Positions 53,183-61,632 of a stretch of 64,000 nucleotides of DNA are shown piece after piece. Source of the DNA: PALSA-693 sp963729695 (GTDB lineage Bacteria > Actinomycetota > Acidimicrobiia > Acidimicrobiales > Palsa-688); the NCBI GenBank assembly GCA_963729695.1, contig CAVSOT010000003.1:868001-932000 (forward strand), written 5' to 3'. Position 1 is the stretch's first letter. Each line of letters starts with the position of its first letter. The notes beneath the pieces were generated by a model. The model did no database searches. It saw only the letters and a list, made by a program, of their open reading frames with translations, and was not told where the DNA came from. The translations under genes were made by a program, and so were the position numbers.

Positions 53183-54364
53183 ATGTCGGCTACCAGCTAT
53201 CGAATCGTGGATGCGGACAACCATCTCTATGAGAGCAGGGACGCCCTGACCCGGCACTTGCCGAAGCGGTACCGCTCGGTTATCCACTACGTGGAAGTGG
53301 AGGGCCGGACCAAGATCGTCATCGCCGGGTTCCTGAGCGACTACATCCCCAACCCGACGTTCGACGTGGTGGCGGCTCCCGGCGCCTTCGCTCCGTATTT
53401 TTCCGGAAAGAATCCAGAGGGGAAAACCCTCCGGGAGATGGCCGGAGCGCCCATCCGCGCCGTGCCGGCCTTCCGGGAGCCCGGCGCACGCGAGACGCTG
53501 CTCGACGATCTCGGGGTAGATGCCACCCTGATGTTTCCTACCCTCGCCAGCCTGGTCGAGGAGAATTTGCGACACGACCCCGAGGCAACCCATGCGGTCA
53601 TTCACGCCCTGAACGAGTGGATGTATGAGGATTGGACCTTCGATTATCACGGACGCATATTCGCCACGCCGATCATCACCCTTCCCATCGTCGAGGAGGC
53701 GATCAAGGAGCTCGACTGGGTTCTCGAGCGGGGAGCGCGCGCCGTCCTCATCCGGCCTGCTCCCGTCCCCGGCTTCAGGGGTTCCCGGTCACTCGGGCTT
53801 CCCGAGTTCGACGCGTTCTGGGCCCGGGTCCAAGAAGCCGGGATCCTCGTGGGTCTTCACTCATCCGACAGCGGTTATAGCCGCTACGTGAGTGATTGGG
53901 AGCCGGCGAGGGAGTACCTTCCCTTCCAGCCGAGTCCCTTCCGGGTGATGGCGCTCGGGCATCGTGACATCGAAGACACCATCTCAGCCCTGATACTCCA
54001 TGGGGCTGCCGTCCGTAACCCGGACTTGAAGTTCGCCGTCGTGGAGAACGGGTCCCATTGGGTCCCCCCGCTTGCTGACGGGCTCGAACGGGTGTATCGA
54101 CAGATGCCGCAGGAGTTCGCCGAACATCCCCTCGATACGTTGCGCCGCAACTTCTACATCAATCCGTTCTGGGAGGACCCCGTGGAGGAGCTGCTCGAAG
54201 TCGTCGACGACGAGCACGTGCTCTTCGGATCGGATTACCCGCACCCTGAGGGACTCGCCGATCCCCTCAGCTTCGCCGATCACCTTGGCGGCCTACCCGA
54301 GGCTTCGGTGCGCAAGATCATGGGAGTGAACCTGGCCGGGCTGCTCAAGCTCCCGGTTGCCTGA
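53183..54364 (+). CDS. Amidohydrolase-2 family metal-dependent hydrolase
   Basis: 393 residues, intact. The N-terminus YRIVDADNHLYESRDAL has the DxH metal site, then DLGVDATLMFPTLASLVEE. ILVGLHSSDSG carries the barrel histidine, FAVVENGSHWVPPLADGLER is typical, and VLFGSDYPHPEGLADPL has the metal-binding Asp. The family hydrolyses or decarboxylates small cyclic or amide substrates. First gene of the long rightward operon-like run (53183-62829); the ligase gene begins 35 bases later. Confidence 0.92.
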   Translation: MSATSYRIVDADNHLYESRDALTRHLPKRYRSVIHYVEVEGRTKIVIAGFLSDYIPNPTFDVVAAPGAFAPYFSGKNPEGKTLREMAGAPIRAVPAFREPGARETLLDDLGVDATLMFPTLASLVEENLRHDPEATHAVIHALNEWMYEDWTFDYHGRIFATPIITLPIVEEAIKELDWVLERGARAVLIRPAPVPGFRGSRSLGLPEFDAFWARVQEAGILVGLHSSDSGYSRYVSDWEPAREYLPFQPSPFRVMALGHRDIEDTISALILHGAAVRNPDLKFAVVENGSHWVPPLADGLERVYRQMPQEFAEHPLDTLRRNFYINPFWEDPVEELLEVVDDEHVLFGSDYPHPEGLADPLSFADHLGGLPEASVRKIMGVNLAGLLKLPVA

Positions 54365-54399
54365 GTGGGTTGGGTGACGACGGTGGTGGGGATGGGGTG

Positions 54400-55932
54400 G
54401 TGACTTCGCCTGACGCGGTTTCGTATGGCGCCCGCTTGTCGCAGCTGGCGCGCCAGGATCCGGAGGGCGTGGCGTTCTTGTTCGTTTCCGCCGATGGATC
54501 CGAGCAACCGGTGCAGTGGCGGCGGCTGGACGAAGACTCCAACCGCTTGGCCCGCCGGCTGAGCGAAGCGGGCATTCGCCAGTCCTCGATGGTCGTCACG
54601 GCGCTGCCCAACTCGGTGCGGCATGTGATTGCCATGTACGCGGCGTGGAAGCTCGGGGCCTGTGTGTTGCCCTTGCGGTGGGATCTTCCCGAATGGGAGC
54701 GCCAGCGGGTCCTGGCGGTGGCCCAGCCCGATGTAATTCTGGGCGACTGGACGGGCCCGAATGGTCTCTCGGTGATGGCAACCGGCGAGCTCGAGGCCGA
54801 GAATTTCTCGGCGGTGGCCCTGCCGGACAGGGTTCCCGTACCGGCCAAGGCCATCGCCACGTCTGGCTCTACCGGTACGCCGAAAATCATCGTGCTGCGC
54901 TCAGCGGGGGTGGCGGTGCCCGGGACGCCGGAAGGACCGCACGGGGCGTTTCTGGGCCACCGGGAGGGGCAGGTGCAGCTGGTTCCGGCGCCCCTCTATC
55001 ACGCCAACGGGTTCTACGTCCTGCAGTTCGGCTTGTTCGGGGCCCAGAAGATCATCCTGATGGAGCGTTTCGACGCCCAGCTGGCCATCGATCTCATCGA
55101 ACGGCACCGGGTCAATACCTTCACCGGGGTGACCATCATGCTGCAGCGGATGGCGCGGGTGCCGAATGTCGACAAGCGGGATTTTTCCTCACTGGAGTCG
55201 GTCCTGCACGGCGGGGCCCCGCTACCGGAGTGGTTGGCGCGCCGGTGGATAGAGCTGGTGGGGCCGGAGCACTTCTTCGTCTCTTACGGCTCTTCGGAGA
55301 ACGCCGGGATCGCCCTGGCCAACGGCCGGCAGTGGCTCGACCATCCCAACACCGTCGGGAAGCCGTTCAACACGCTGGCGCGCATCCTCGATGACGAGCA
55401 GCGGGATCTGTCTCCGGGCCAGATCGGCGAGATCTACTTCCGATGGGTGGAGCAGACCGGTCCGAGCTTCGCCTACTCGGGCGACGTGGAGGCGAAGCGG
55501 ACGCCCGACGGGTTCTCGAGCCTGGGCGACATGGGCTGGCTGGACGAAGACGGATATCTCTATCTCGCGGATCGACGCATCGACATGATCATCTCGGGAG
55601 GTGCCAACGTCTATCCCGCCGAGGTGGAAGCGGCCTTGTCGGAATCCCCTGAAGTGGCTGATGTCGTGGTGGTGGGAAAGGCGGACCCGGAGTGGGGCCA
55701 GCGCGTCCATGCCGTGATCCAGCCGGTGGACTCCTCCGAACCACCGTCGACCGATCGGCTCAGGGAGCACTGCCGGGCTCGCCTGGCCGCGTACAAGGTG
55801 CCCAAATCCTACGAGTTCGTCGCCCGGATCCCGAGGAGCGCAGCAGGCAAGGTACGGCGCAGCCTGGTCGGTGACGCGGCGTCCGAGGCCGACCCCTTGC
55901 TGGGTGACGGTAGTCAGGCGGAGGGGCCGTGA
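54400..55932 (+). CDS. AMP-forming acyl-CoA synthetase/ligase
   Basis: 510 residues from GTG at 54400 (TTG at 54370 possible). ANL superfamily motifs in order: TSGSTGTPK phosphate loop near 154-162, VSYGSSENAG (A5), LGDMGWLDEDGYLYLADRRIDMIISGGANVYPAEVE (A7-A8 hinge, near 375-405), and PRSAAGKVRR with the acylation Lys near 485. It activates a carboxylic acid as acyl-AMP and transfers it to CoA. It precedes an acyl-CoA dehydrogenase with a 4-base overlap, so the CoA ester it makes is probably the next enzyme's substrate. Confidence 0.93.
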   Translation: MTSPDAVSYGARLSQLARQDPEGVAFLFVSADGSEQPVQWRRLDEDSNRLARRLSEAGIRQSSMVVTALPNSVRHVIAMYAAWKLGACVLPLRWDLPEWERQRVLAVAQPDVILGDWTGPNGLSVMATGELEAENFSAVALPDRVPVPAKAIATSGSTGTPKIIVLRSAGVAVPGTPEGPHGAFLGHREGQVQLVPAPLYHANGFYVLQFGLFGAQKIILMERFDAQLAIDLIERHRVNTFTGVTIMLQRMARVPNVDKRDFSSLESVLHGGAPLPEWLARRWIELVGPEHFFVSYGSSENAGIALANGRQWLDHPNTVGKPFNTLARILDDEQRDLSPGQIGEIYFRWVEQTGPSFAYSGDVEAKRTPDGFSSLGDMGWLDEDGYLYLADRRIDMIISGGANVYPAEVEAALSESPEVADVVVVGKADPEWGQRVHAVIQPVDSSEPPSTDRLREHCRARLAAYKVPKSYEFVARIPRSAAGKVRRSLVGDAASEADPLLGDGSQAEGP

Positions 55933-56957
55933 ACCTGGATCTGGACCAGCAACAGGCCGAATTGGCCAATGCCTTCCAAAGGTTTTTCGAGAAGGAATGC
56001 CCGCCAGGCCGAGTACGCGCATCCGAACCGCTCGGCTTCGATCCTGACTTGTGGGTCATGACCCGGTCCCAGGGTGCGGTCACCATGGCGGTAGGGGAGG
56101 CAGACGGCGGATGGGGCGCCTCGCTGCTCGATCTGTGTCTGGTGGCGGAGCAGCACGGACGGTGCCTCACCCCGGTACCCATGGTCGAGGCCCAGGTCGC
56201 CGCTCGCCTGCTCGCCGGGCTCGGCGGTGACGACGCTTCCTCTCGACTGAAGGGAATGCTGGCCGGCGGTCGCCTGGTGACAACGGCAATTTTGCCGGAG
56301 CGGGATGGCAAGTTGCTGGCCGTGCCTGGCGGGGCGGTGGCCGACGAGGTCCTCTTTCTTGGAAACGATGCCGTCATGACTCTCGAGCTCTCGGATTCCA
56401 ACCGACGGTTCACGGCCAATATCGGGTGCCTCCCGCTCGCCGACATCGAGACCGAGGGGGCCCGCCCGCTTGGTTGGGGCGCACCGGCGATGCGGGCCTT
56501 CGACCGGGCCGTCGACGACTGGATGATCCTGACTGCCGGGGCGATGGTGGGACTGGCCTCTCGAGCCCTCGAAATAGGGTGCGACTACGCCCACGACCGG
56601 CACCAGTTCGGCGCACCCATCGGGTCGTTCCAGGGAGTGGCTCACCCGCTGGCGGACAGCGCCGCGGCCATCGACGGTGCTCGGTTGTTGTGCTACGAGA
56701 CGGCCTGGTCAGCGGGCTCGGACCAGGTGGAAGAGGGGTGGGGTCCGGAAATGTCCCTATGGTTCTCAGGCCGGGCCGCGGCGGACGCAACCAGGCGCAG
56801 CCTCCATGTGCATGGGGGGTACGGGTTTATGACCGAGTACGACATTCAACTGTATTTTCGGCGGGCCAAGGGATGGCCGAACGTGGCGGGCGACCCCCGG
56901 GCCATGCTCCGGAGGATCGCCGATCGTCGGTACGGGGCAGTCGAGCAGAAGGAGTGA
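55929..56957 (+). CDS. Acyl-CoA dehydrogenase, shorter subunit type
   Basis: 342 residues; GTG overlaps the ligase stop (GTGA). N-terminal LDLDQQQAELANAFQRFFEKE, middle AVGEADGGWGASLLDL, C-terminal CDYAHDRHQFGAPIGSFQGVAHPLAD and LHVHGGYGFMTEYDIQLYFRRAKGW. The short length and missing central glutamate-type motif are typical of the partner subunit of heteromeric FadE enzymes. It may pair with the dehydrogenase at 51894-53054 or act alone. Followed after 8 bases by the M24-like genes. Confidence 0.9.
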   Translation: MNLDLDQQQAELANAFQRFFEKECPPGRVRASEPLGFDPDLWVMTRSQGAVTMAVGEADGGWGASLLDLCLVAEQHGRCLTPVPMVEAQVAARLLAGLGGDDASSRLKGMLAGGRLVTTAILPERDGKLLAVPGGAVADEVLFLGNDAVMTLELSDSNRRFTANIGCLPLADIETEGARPLGWGAPAMRAFDRAVDDWMILTAGAMVGLASRALEIGCDYAHDRHQFGAPIGSFQGVAHPLADSAAAIDGARLLCYETAWSAGSDQVEEGWGPEMSLWFSGRAAADATRRSLHVHGGYGFMTEYDIQLYFRRAKGWPNVAGDPRAMLRRIADRRYGAVEQKE

Positions 56958-56965
56958 GCATCCTC

Positions 56966-57853
56966 ATGGAGCGTCTCGAACGATTGCAAGAAGCCATGCG
57001 AGGGGCTGGCTTCGACGCCCTGCTCCTGGGTGGCGAGGCGGCCGGTCAGTTTGCGGCCGGGCACACCCGTATCGGGGTGCACATGCCGGGCTGGCCGATC
57101 CCGGTCACCGTCGTGCCGGCCTCGGGGCTCCCGCATATCGTGACCGCGGACCCGGACGGCGCCGCCGAGCTCCAGGCCGACCATGTCCACGGGATGATGT
57201 GGAATCCCATGACCTTGGTGGCCAGCCTGCAGGATTGGCTGGGTGGCCGATCCGGGATGCGGTTGGGGATCGACGCCCTGTCTCCTGGCGGTCGGGCCCT
57301 GATCGAGGCGGCGATCCCCGGTGCCGAGATCGTCGACGCCACCCGCCTGCTCGCCGGCGTCTTGTTGTGCAAGTCACCGGACGAAGTCGACGCCTTGGCC
57401 AACCTCTGCCAGTTCGTGACCGCGGCGGCCGAGAAAGGATTGCAAGGCGGGCGGGTCGCACTGCTCGAGGCGCTCGACGGGGCGTTCCCGATCTCGCATC
57501 CGCTGGTGTCCGAACGGCGGGTCAGGGTGGCGGTTCGGCGGGATGGCCTGATCGGCGAGGCCCGTTTGGGACCAGGCCGCCCGGAGCGAGGCGAAGAGGC
57601 GGTCCATTTGTTGCAGCCGGGTCGTGGCGCGGGGGAGATTGCTGCTGCCCTTCCGTCGGGTGTGGAAGTCGTGGGCCTGGGTGGTAGCTACGAAGCACCC
57701 CTGATGCGAAACGGGTGGGCCTGGCCCGACGACCTCATCCTCCAGGCGGGTGCCGTGCTGGCCGTCCACTGGGACGATTGCGGTGTGTCCCTGGCGGTCG
57801 AAGATGCCGGTCCTCGCCTGGTGTCGCTCTCGCCCGCCGAGGTGATCCGATGA
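56966..57853 (+). CDS. Degenerate M24/creatinase-like protein
   Basis: 295 residues from ATG at 56966 (GGAG upstream). The N-terminal half is a creatinase-N-type domain: RLERLQEAMRGAGFDALLLGGEAAGQFAAGHTR, WPIPVTVVPASGLPHIVTADPDGAAE and later LAGVLLCKSPDEVDALANL, all as in Xaa-Pro peptidase relatives. The expected metal-binding Asp/Asp/His/Glu/Glu of the C-terminal pita-bread domain are missing; the last strand keeps VLAVHWDDCGVSLAVED only. The stop overlaps the next, complete M24 gene (ATGA). Probably a non-catalytic partner subunit of that enzyme. Confidence 0.75.
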   Translation: MERLERLQEAMRGAGFDALLLGGEAAGQFAAGHTRIGVHMPGWPIPVTVVPASGLPHIVTADPDGAAELQADHVHGMMWNPMTLVASLQDWLGGRSGMRLGIDALSPGGRALIEAAIPGAEIVDATRLLAGVLLCKSPDEVDALANLCQFVTAAAEKGLQGGRVALLEALDGAFPISHPLVSERRVRVAVRRDGLIGEARLGPGRPERGEEAVHLLQPGRGAGEIAAALPSGVEVVGLGGSYEAPLMRNGWAWPDDLILQAGAVLAVHWDDCGVSLAVEDAGPRLVSLSPAEVIR

Positions 57854-58980
57854 TCCACCTCGACCAGCCCGCTCTCATCGAAGCCCGGCGGACGCGCCTC
57901 GACGCGGCCTGTGAGCTGCTCTCGGTCGACGGCTGGCTGCTGACCACCTCGCAGGCGGTGCGAACGGCCACGGGGGCCTGGTCCGATGACGTCGATCTCT
58001 TCGGTGAGTGGTTCGCTCCGATCGTGGCCGTCGGTACGACCGTGGTTTCACCGGCTCCCCCGCCGAACGACGCCCGGCTGATCGACGAGGTGGCGGACCT
58101 GCTGCCGGAGTCGGGAACCATCGCCGTGGACCGGCTCGGGCCCGCGGCCATGGACCGGCTAGCCCAAGTCCGGCCCGAGCTGACCGTCCAGGATGCCGCC
58201 CTGGTCCTCGGTGCCGCCAAAGTCCCGCGGGCACCCGTTGAGATCGACGTGCTTGTGCAAGCCCACCAGCGTACTGAGGCGGTGCTGGCGTCCATGGTCG
58301 ACCTGGTGGCACCGGGCGTATCCGAGCGGGACCTGAATCGGGAGTTCTCCGTGCGCGCCGCGGCGGCCGGCCTCGACCACTTGCACCTGGACACGGTCTT
58401 CAGTGTTCTTCCCCGTCAGCCCGCGGATGCGCCCTGGGCCCGAGGGGCCTGGGCAAACAGGTCTCCGTATCGGGAGTTGACCACCGACAGGGTGCTGCAG
58501 CCCGGGGATCACGTCGCTTTCGATGCCGGCGTGGGCTACTGCGGTTACACCGCTGACGTGGGCTGGACGCTCTATGCGGGCGACTCCGGACCATCATCCG
58601 AGGAGGTCGCGCTGGCGGGGCAATGGGAGGAGGTGGCCCGCCGGGTAATCGACTCGGCCCGACCGGGTGTCAGCGCCGCCGACCTTCGCGCTGCGGCGCT
58701 GGACGGATGGGATGCCAACCGGCCGCCGCCGTGGCCGTACCCTCTGTACGTGGCGCATGGAGTCGGTACCGAATTGGCGGAACCGCCTTTCGCGGGCGCC
58801 GATTTTGCCCCAGACGACGAAGCGGCCATGTTGCTCGGCGAGGGCAACGTGCTCATGATCGAGCCGTACATCTGGCGCCCCGGTGTGGGCGGGTACCGCG
58901 CCGAGTACTGCGTGGTCGTGGGCGCCGACTCCTGCGAAGTCGTGAGCACCCTTCCCTACGGCCAGTGGCCCAACAGCTGA
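57850..58980 (+). CDS. M24 family metallopeptidase/creatinase-like hydrolase
   Basis: 376 residues; ATG overlaps the preceding stop. All five pita-bread metal ligands are in place: Asp225 and Asp236 (AFDAGVGYCGYTADVGW), His303 (YVAHGVGTELA), Glu338 (VLMIEPY) and Glu352 (YRAEYCVVV). The N-terminal domain (about 1-120) is creatinase-N-like. Known members are Xaa-Pro aminopeptidases, creatinase, DMSP lyase DddP and ectoine hydrolases, so the true substrate could be a small amide or amidine. Neighbouring RidA, aminotransferase and amidohydrolase genes favour a nitrogen-containing small molecule. Confidence 0.9.
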   Translation: MIHLDQPALIEARRTRLDAACELLSVDGWLLTTSQAVRTATGAWSDDVDLFGEWFAPIVAVGTTVVSPAPPPNDARLIDEVADLLPESGTIAVDRLGPAAMDRLAQVRPELTVQDAALVLGAAKVPRAPVEIDVLVQAHQRTEAVLASMVDLVAPGVSERDLNREFSVRAAAAGLDHLHLDTVFSVLPRQPADAPWARGAWANRSPYRELTTDRVLQPGDHVAFDAGVGYCGYTADVGWTLYAGDSGPSSEEVALAGQWEEVARRVIDSARPGVSAADLRAAALDGWDANRPPPWPYPLYVAHGVGTELAEPPFAGADFAPDDEAAMLLGEGNVLMIEPYIWRPGVGGYRAEYCVVVGADSCEVVSTLPYGQWPNS

Positions 58981-59819
58981 CCCCCCGCCCCGTCGTCTCC
59001 GGGTTCACCTACGGCGAAGGTCCACGGTGGCATGAGGGACGTCTCTGGTTCTCCGACACGCTCGGTGGAGCCATTTTGAGCGTCGGCGAGGACAACGACC
59101 TAGCCGTTGAGGCGGAGTTGCCGAGACCTTCCGGTCTGGGCTGGCTTCCCGATGGCCGGCTCGTCGTGGCCACGCTCGCTATCCACGGCGACGCAGGGTG
59201 GGATGGCCCGGCGCAAGTGCTGATCGGGATGCCCCCCGCCTTCGAGGTGGTTGCCGATCTCAGCGGGCAGGGCAGCTTCAATGACCTCGTGGTGGGACCC
59301 GGCGGAGTCGCCTACTTCGACTTCTACCGAGAAACGGCGATGCAGGGCGAGATCATGTGCCTGACGGCCGATTTGCAGATGGCCACTGCGGCTACCGACG
59401 TGGTGGTGCCGAACGGATTGGCCATCCCGGCGGACGGAGCCCGGCTGCTGGTGAGCGAGACTGGTGCTGACCGAATCACCCAGTTCGCCATCGGCCCCGG
59501 GGGCGAGTTGAACCACCGGCGAACGTTTGCTGACGGCATTCCCGGACCCGACGGACTTTGCCTGGACGCGGAAAACGCGGCATGGGTCGGCAGCTTCAGC
59601 ACGGGGCGGTTTTTGCGCATTCGCGAGGGCGGCGTATGCACGTCCACCGTTCACGTCCCGCCGTCACGCTGGGCTGTGGCCCCGATGTTGGGAGGAGCCG
59701 ACCGCCGGACGCTCTACTTGATCTCGGCCGACACCGACCGTGAGCGATACGGAATGGGTATATCGTCCGGGTACTTGGATCAGGTAGGCGTCGACGTCGA
59801 AGGGGCGGGATGGCCGTGA
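58965..59819 (+). CDS. SMP-30/gluconolactonase-type beta-propeller hydrolase
   Basis: 284 residues from a GTG at 58965 that lies inside the end of the M24 gene (16-base overlap). Six-bladed propeller motifs: FTYGEGPRWHEGRLWFSDTLG with the metal Glu, RPSGLGWLPDGRLVVATL, GSFNDLVVGPGGVAYF with the Asn-Asp pair, VVPNGLAIPADGARLLVSET, and GPDGLCLDAENAAWVGSF with the second Asp. Such enzymes open lactones or related esters using Ca or Zn. It would act after a ring oxidation or a Baeyer-Villiger step. Confidence 0.9.
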   Translation: MAQQLTPRPVVSGFTYGEGPRWHEGRLWFSDTLGGAILSVGEDNDLAVEAELPRPSGLGWLPDGRLVVATLAIHGDAGWDGPAQVLIGMPPAFEVVADLSGQGSFNDLVVGPGGVAYFDFYRETAMQGEIMCLTADLQMATAATDVVVPNGLAIPADGARLLVSETGADRITQFAIGPGGELNHRRTFADGIPGPDGLCLDAENAAWVGSFSTGRFLRIREGGVCTSTVHVPPSRWAVAPMLGGADRRTLYLISADTDRERYGMGISSGYLDQVGVDVEGAGWP

Positions 59820-59865
59820 GCCCCGCCGGCTAGTTCACGGGACCGGAAGGTAGGAGGAGCAGGAT

Positions 59866-60651
59866 ATGTTTCTCGAAGGCAAAGTGGCGATCGTCACCGC
59901 CGGAGGGGGACCCGGGATGGGCAGCGCCATCGTCCGGGCCTTGGCTCAACAGGGCGCTTCCGTCGCCGTCGCCGACATCAACGGCGAGCGGGCTCGCGGT
60001 GTCGCCGATGAGATCGCCGACACGGGCACGAAATCGCTGGCCATCGTCGCCGATGTGTCCAAGAAGGACGACGTGACCGGCATGGTGGACGAGACGATGC
60101 GAGCGTTCGGCGCCGTGCACATCCTGGTGAATCATGCCGGCGCATCGGGATCCCAACTCATCGAGAACCTCCCCGAGGAGACGTGGCGGCACGTGCTCGG
60201 AGTACATCTCGATGGTACGTTTTTCTGCACCCAGGCCGTCATTCCCGTCATGAAGTCGCAAGGGTGGGGGCGCATCGTCAGCACATCGTCGCGCGCCGCC
60301 TATCGAACCAGCCCTGGCGCCTGGCTGGGCGGGCTGTCCGCCTACGCGGCGGCCAAGGCCGGGATCATCGGCTTCAGCCGGGTGGCTGCCGCCGAGCTCG
60401 GATCTTGGGGGATCACCGTCAACGTCATCGCCCCTGGATTGGTGGCGGGAAGCGGTATGAGTGGAGACCCGGTGGCGCTCTCTGAAGAGGAGGAGCTCCG
60501 CCGCTCCACCGACGAGGGGCAGGTGCTGGCCCCGCGTTTCGTCCACCCGGATGAGATCGCCGCCGGTGTCATCTATTTCGTGGGACCGGGGTCCGACCGC
60601 ACGACGGGTCAGGTCCTCCATATCAATGGCGGCAGCTATTTCAATGCCTGA
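59866..60651 (+). CDS. Short-chain dehydrogenase/reductase
   Basis: 261 residues, ATG with AGGAGGAGCAGGAT upstream. The glycine motif is unusual, TAGGGPGMGSAI, with ADINGE as strand 2 end (NAD preference). NHAGAS takes the place of NNAG. Catalytic Ser141/142 (IVSTSSRA), Tyr160 and Lys164 (SAYAAAK). The end VLHINGGSYFNA is typical. Part of the rightward operon, 46 bases after SMP-30 and 42 before DUF6282. Likely oxidises a hydroxyacyl or hydroxy-ring intermediate. Confidence 0.93.
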   Translation: MFLEGKVAIVTAGGGPGMGSAIVRALAQQGASVAVADINGERARGVADEIADTGTKSLAIVADVSKKDDVTGMVDETMRAFGAVHILVNHAGASGSQLIENLPEETWRHVLGVHLDGTFFCTQAVIPVMKSQGWGRIVSTSSRAAYRTSPGAWLGGLSAYAAAKAGIIGFSRVAAAELGSWGITVNVIAPGLVAGSGMSGDPVALSEEEELRRSTDEGQVLAPRFVHPDEIAAGVIYFVGPGSDRTTGQVLHINGGSYFNA

Positions 60652-60693
60652 AAATGATCAACCGGCGGGGATGTAAGGAGGGGGAGAGGCTCG

Positions 60694-61584
60694 ATGCCAC
60701 TGCGAATCGCCAACGCGGTTGACCTGCACTGTCACTACGGGCTCGATGCGCTGGAATCCGAGCAAGGAGTCAGTACAGGTCTGGGGGTCCCTGCCATCGA
60801 CGCCGCCCGAGAGGCGGCAGACAGTGGCTACGCCGCGCTGGTATTGAAGTCCCACACCTTCCCGTCTGTCTCCGTGGCCGAGAGCATCGACAAGAAGGAG
60901 CCGCGTCTCCGCGTCTTCGGCGGGATCTGCACCGACCACCCCATTGGGGGACTCAATGTGTATGCCGTCGAGTCGGCCCTGGCCCTCGGGGCGAAAATCG
61001 TGTGGTTGCCTACGCTCGACAGCGTGACGGACTTCAAACACCGCCCCGCCAGTCCTCGCCACACGCGTCTCGGCCCCGTGAAGGTCGTCGACGACGCCGG
61101 CTCGCCGTTGCCCGCCCTTCGTGAAATCGCCGAGTTGGTTGGCCACGCCGGCGCCATCCTGGCCACCGGACACATTTCGGCGGATGAGCACTACGCCACG
61201 GTGAAGGCATTCGCTCAGCATTGCCATGTGCTGGTGACCCACGCCGGCGAGGAGCTCGCCGGTCCGCACTTGACGCCCGCCCAGGCCGCCGAGCTGGCCG
61301 CCCTGGGCGCAACCATCGAGCTGACCGCGATGATGTGCCAACCGGTCAGGCAGAGTCCGGGCCACACGCCGATGCAGATACTGGCCCTGATCCGAGCCGT
61401 CGGTCCCAGCCGGTGTGTGTTGTCGAGCGACTATGGCTGGTCGGCGACCCGGGTGCCTCACCCGGTGCCGGGACTAAGGGATTTTCTGGAATCCCTCTGG
61501 GGGCAGGGCCTCGGCGAGGACGACCTGCATACCATGGTCAGCGCCAATCCAGCCCGCCTCCTCCGCCTGGGATTCGCCGATTGA
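60694..61584 (+). CDS. DUF6282 family amidohydrolase-like protein
   Basis: 296 residues, ATG with AAGGAGGGGG upstream. The barrel opens ANAVDLHCHYGLDAL with an HxH metal pair. LVLKSHTFPSV and GGICTDHPIGGLNVYAVESALALGAKIVWLPT follow. Later come ATGHISADE, VLVTHAGEELAG and CVLSSDYGW (metal-binding Asp position). These match the DUF6282 group within the metal-dependent hydrolases. No reaction is established for it. Its place in a catabolic operon with an M24 enzyme suggests hydrolysis or decarboxylation of a pathway intermediate. Confidence 0.85.
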   Translation: MPLRIANAVDLHCHYGLDALESEQGVSTGLGVPAIDAAREAADSGYAALVLKSHTFPSVSVAESIDKKEPRLRVFGGICTDHPIGGLNVYAVESALALGAKIVWLPTLDSVTDFKHRPASPRHTRLGPVKVVDDAGSPLPALREIAELVGHAGAILATGHISADEHYATVKAFAQHCHVLVTHAGEELAGPHLTPAQAAELAALGATIELTAMMCQPVRQSPGHTPMQILALIRAVGPSRCVLSSDYGWSATRVPHPVPGLRDFLESLWGQGLGEDDLHTMVSANPARLLRLGFAD

Positions 61585-61632
61585 CATGCTATCTTTCCGC
61601 AACCCAAGGTCGCTGCTCCCGAGGGGGGACAC

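Noticed and set aside
51891..53249. 452-codon open frame on the plus strand
   Set aside because: Antisense to the acyl-CoA dehydrogenase at 51894-53054; high-GC codon bias keeps the opposite frame open. No motifs.
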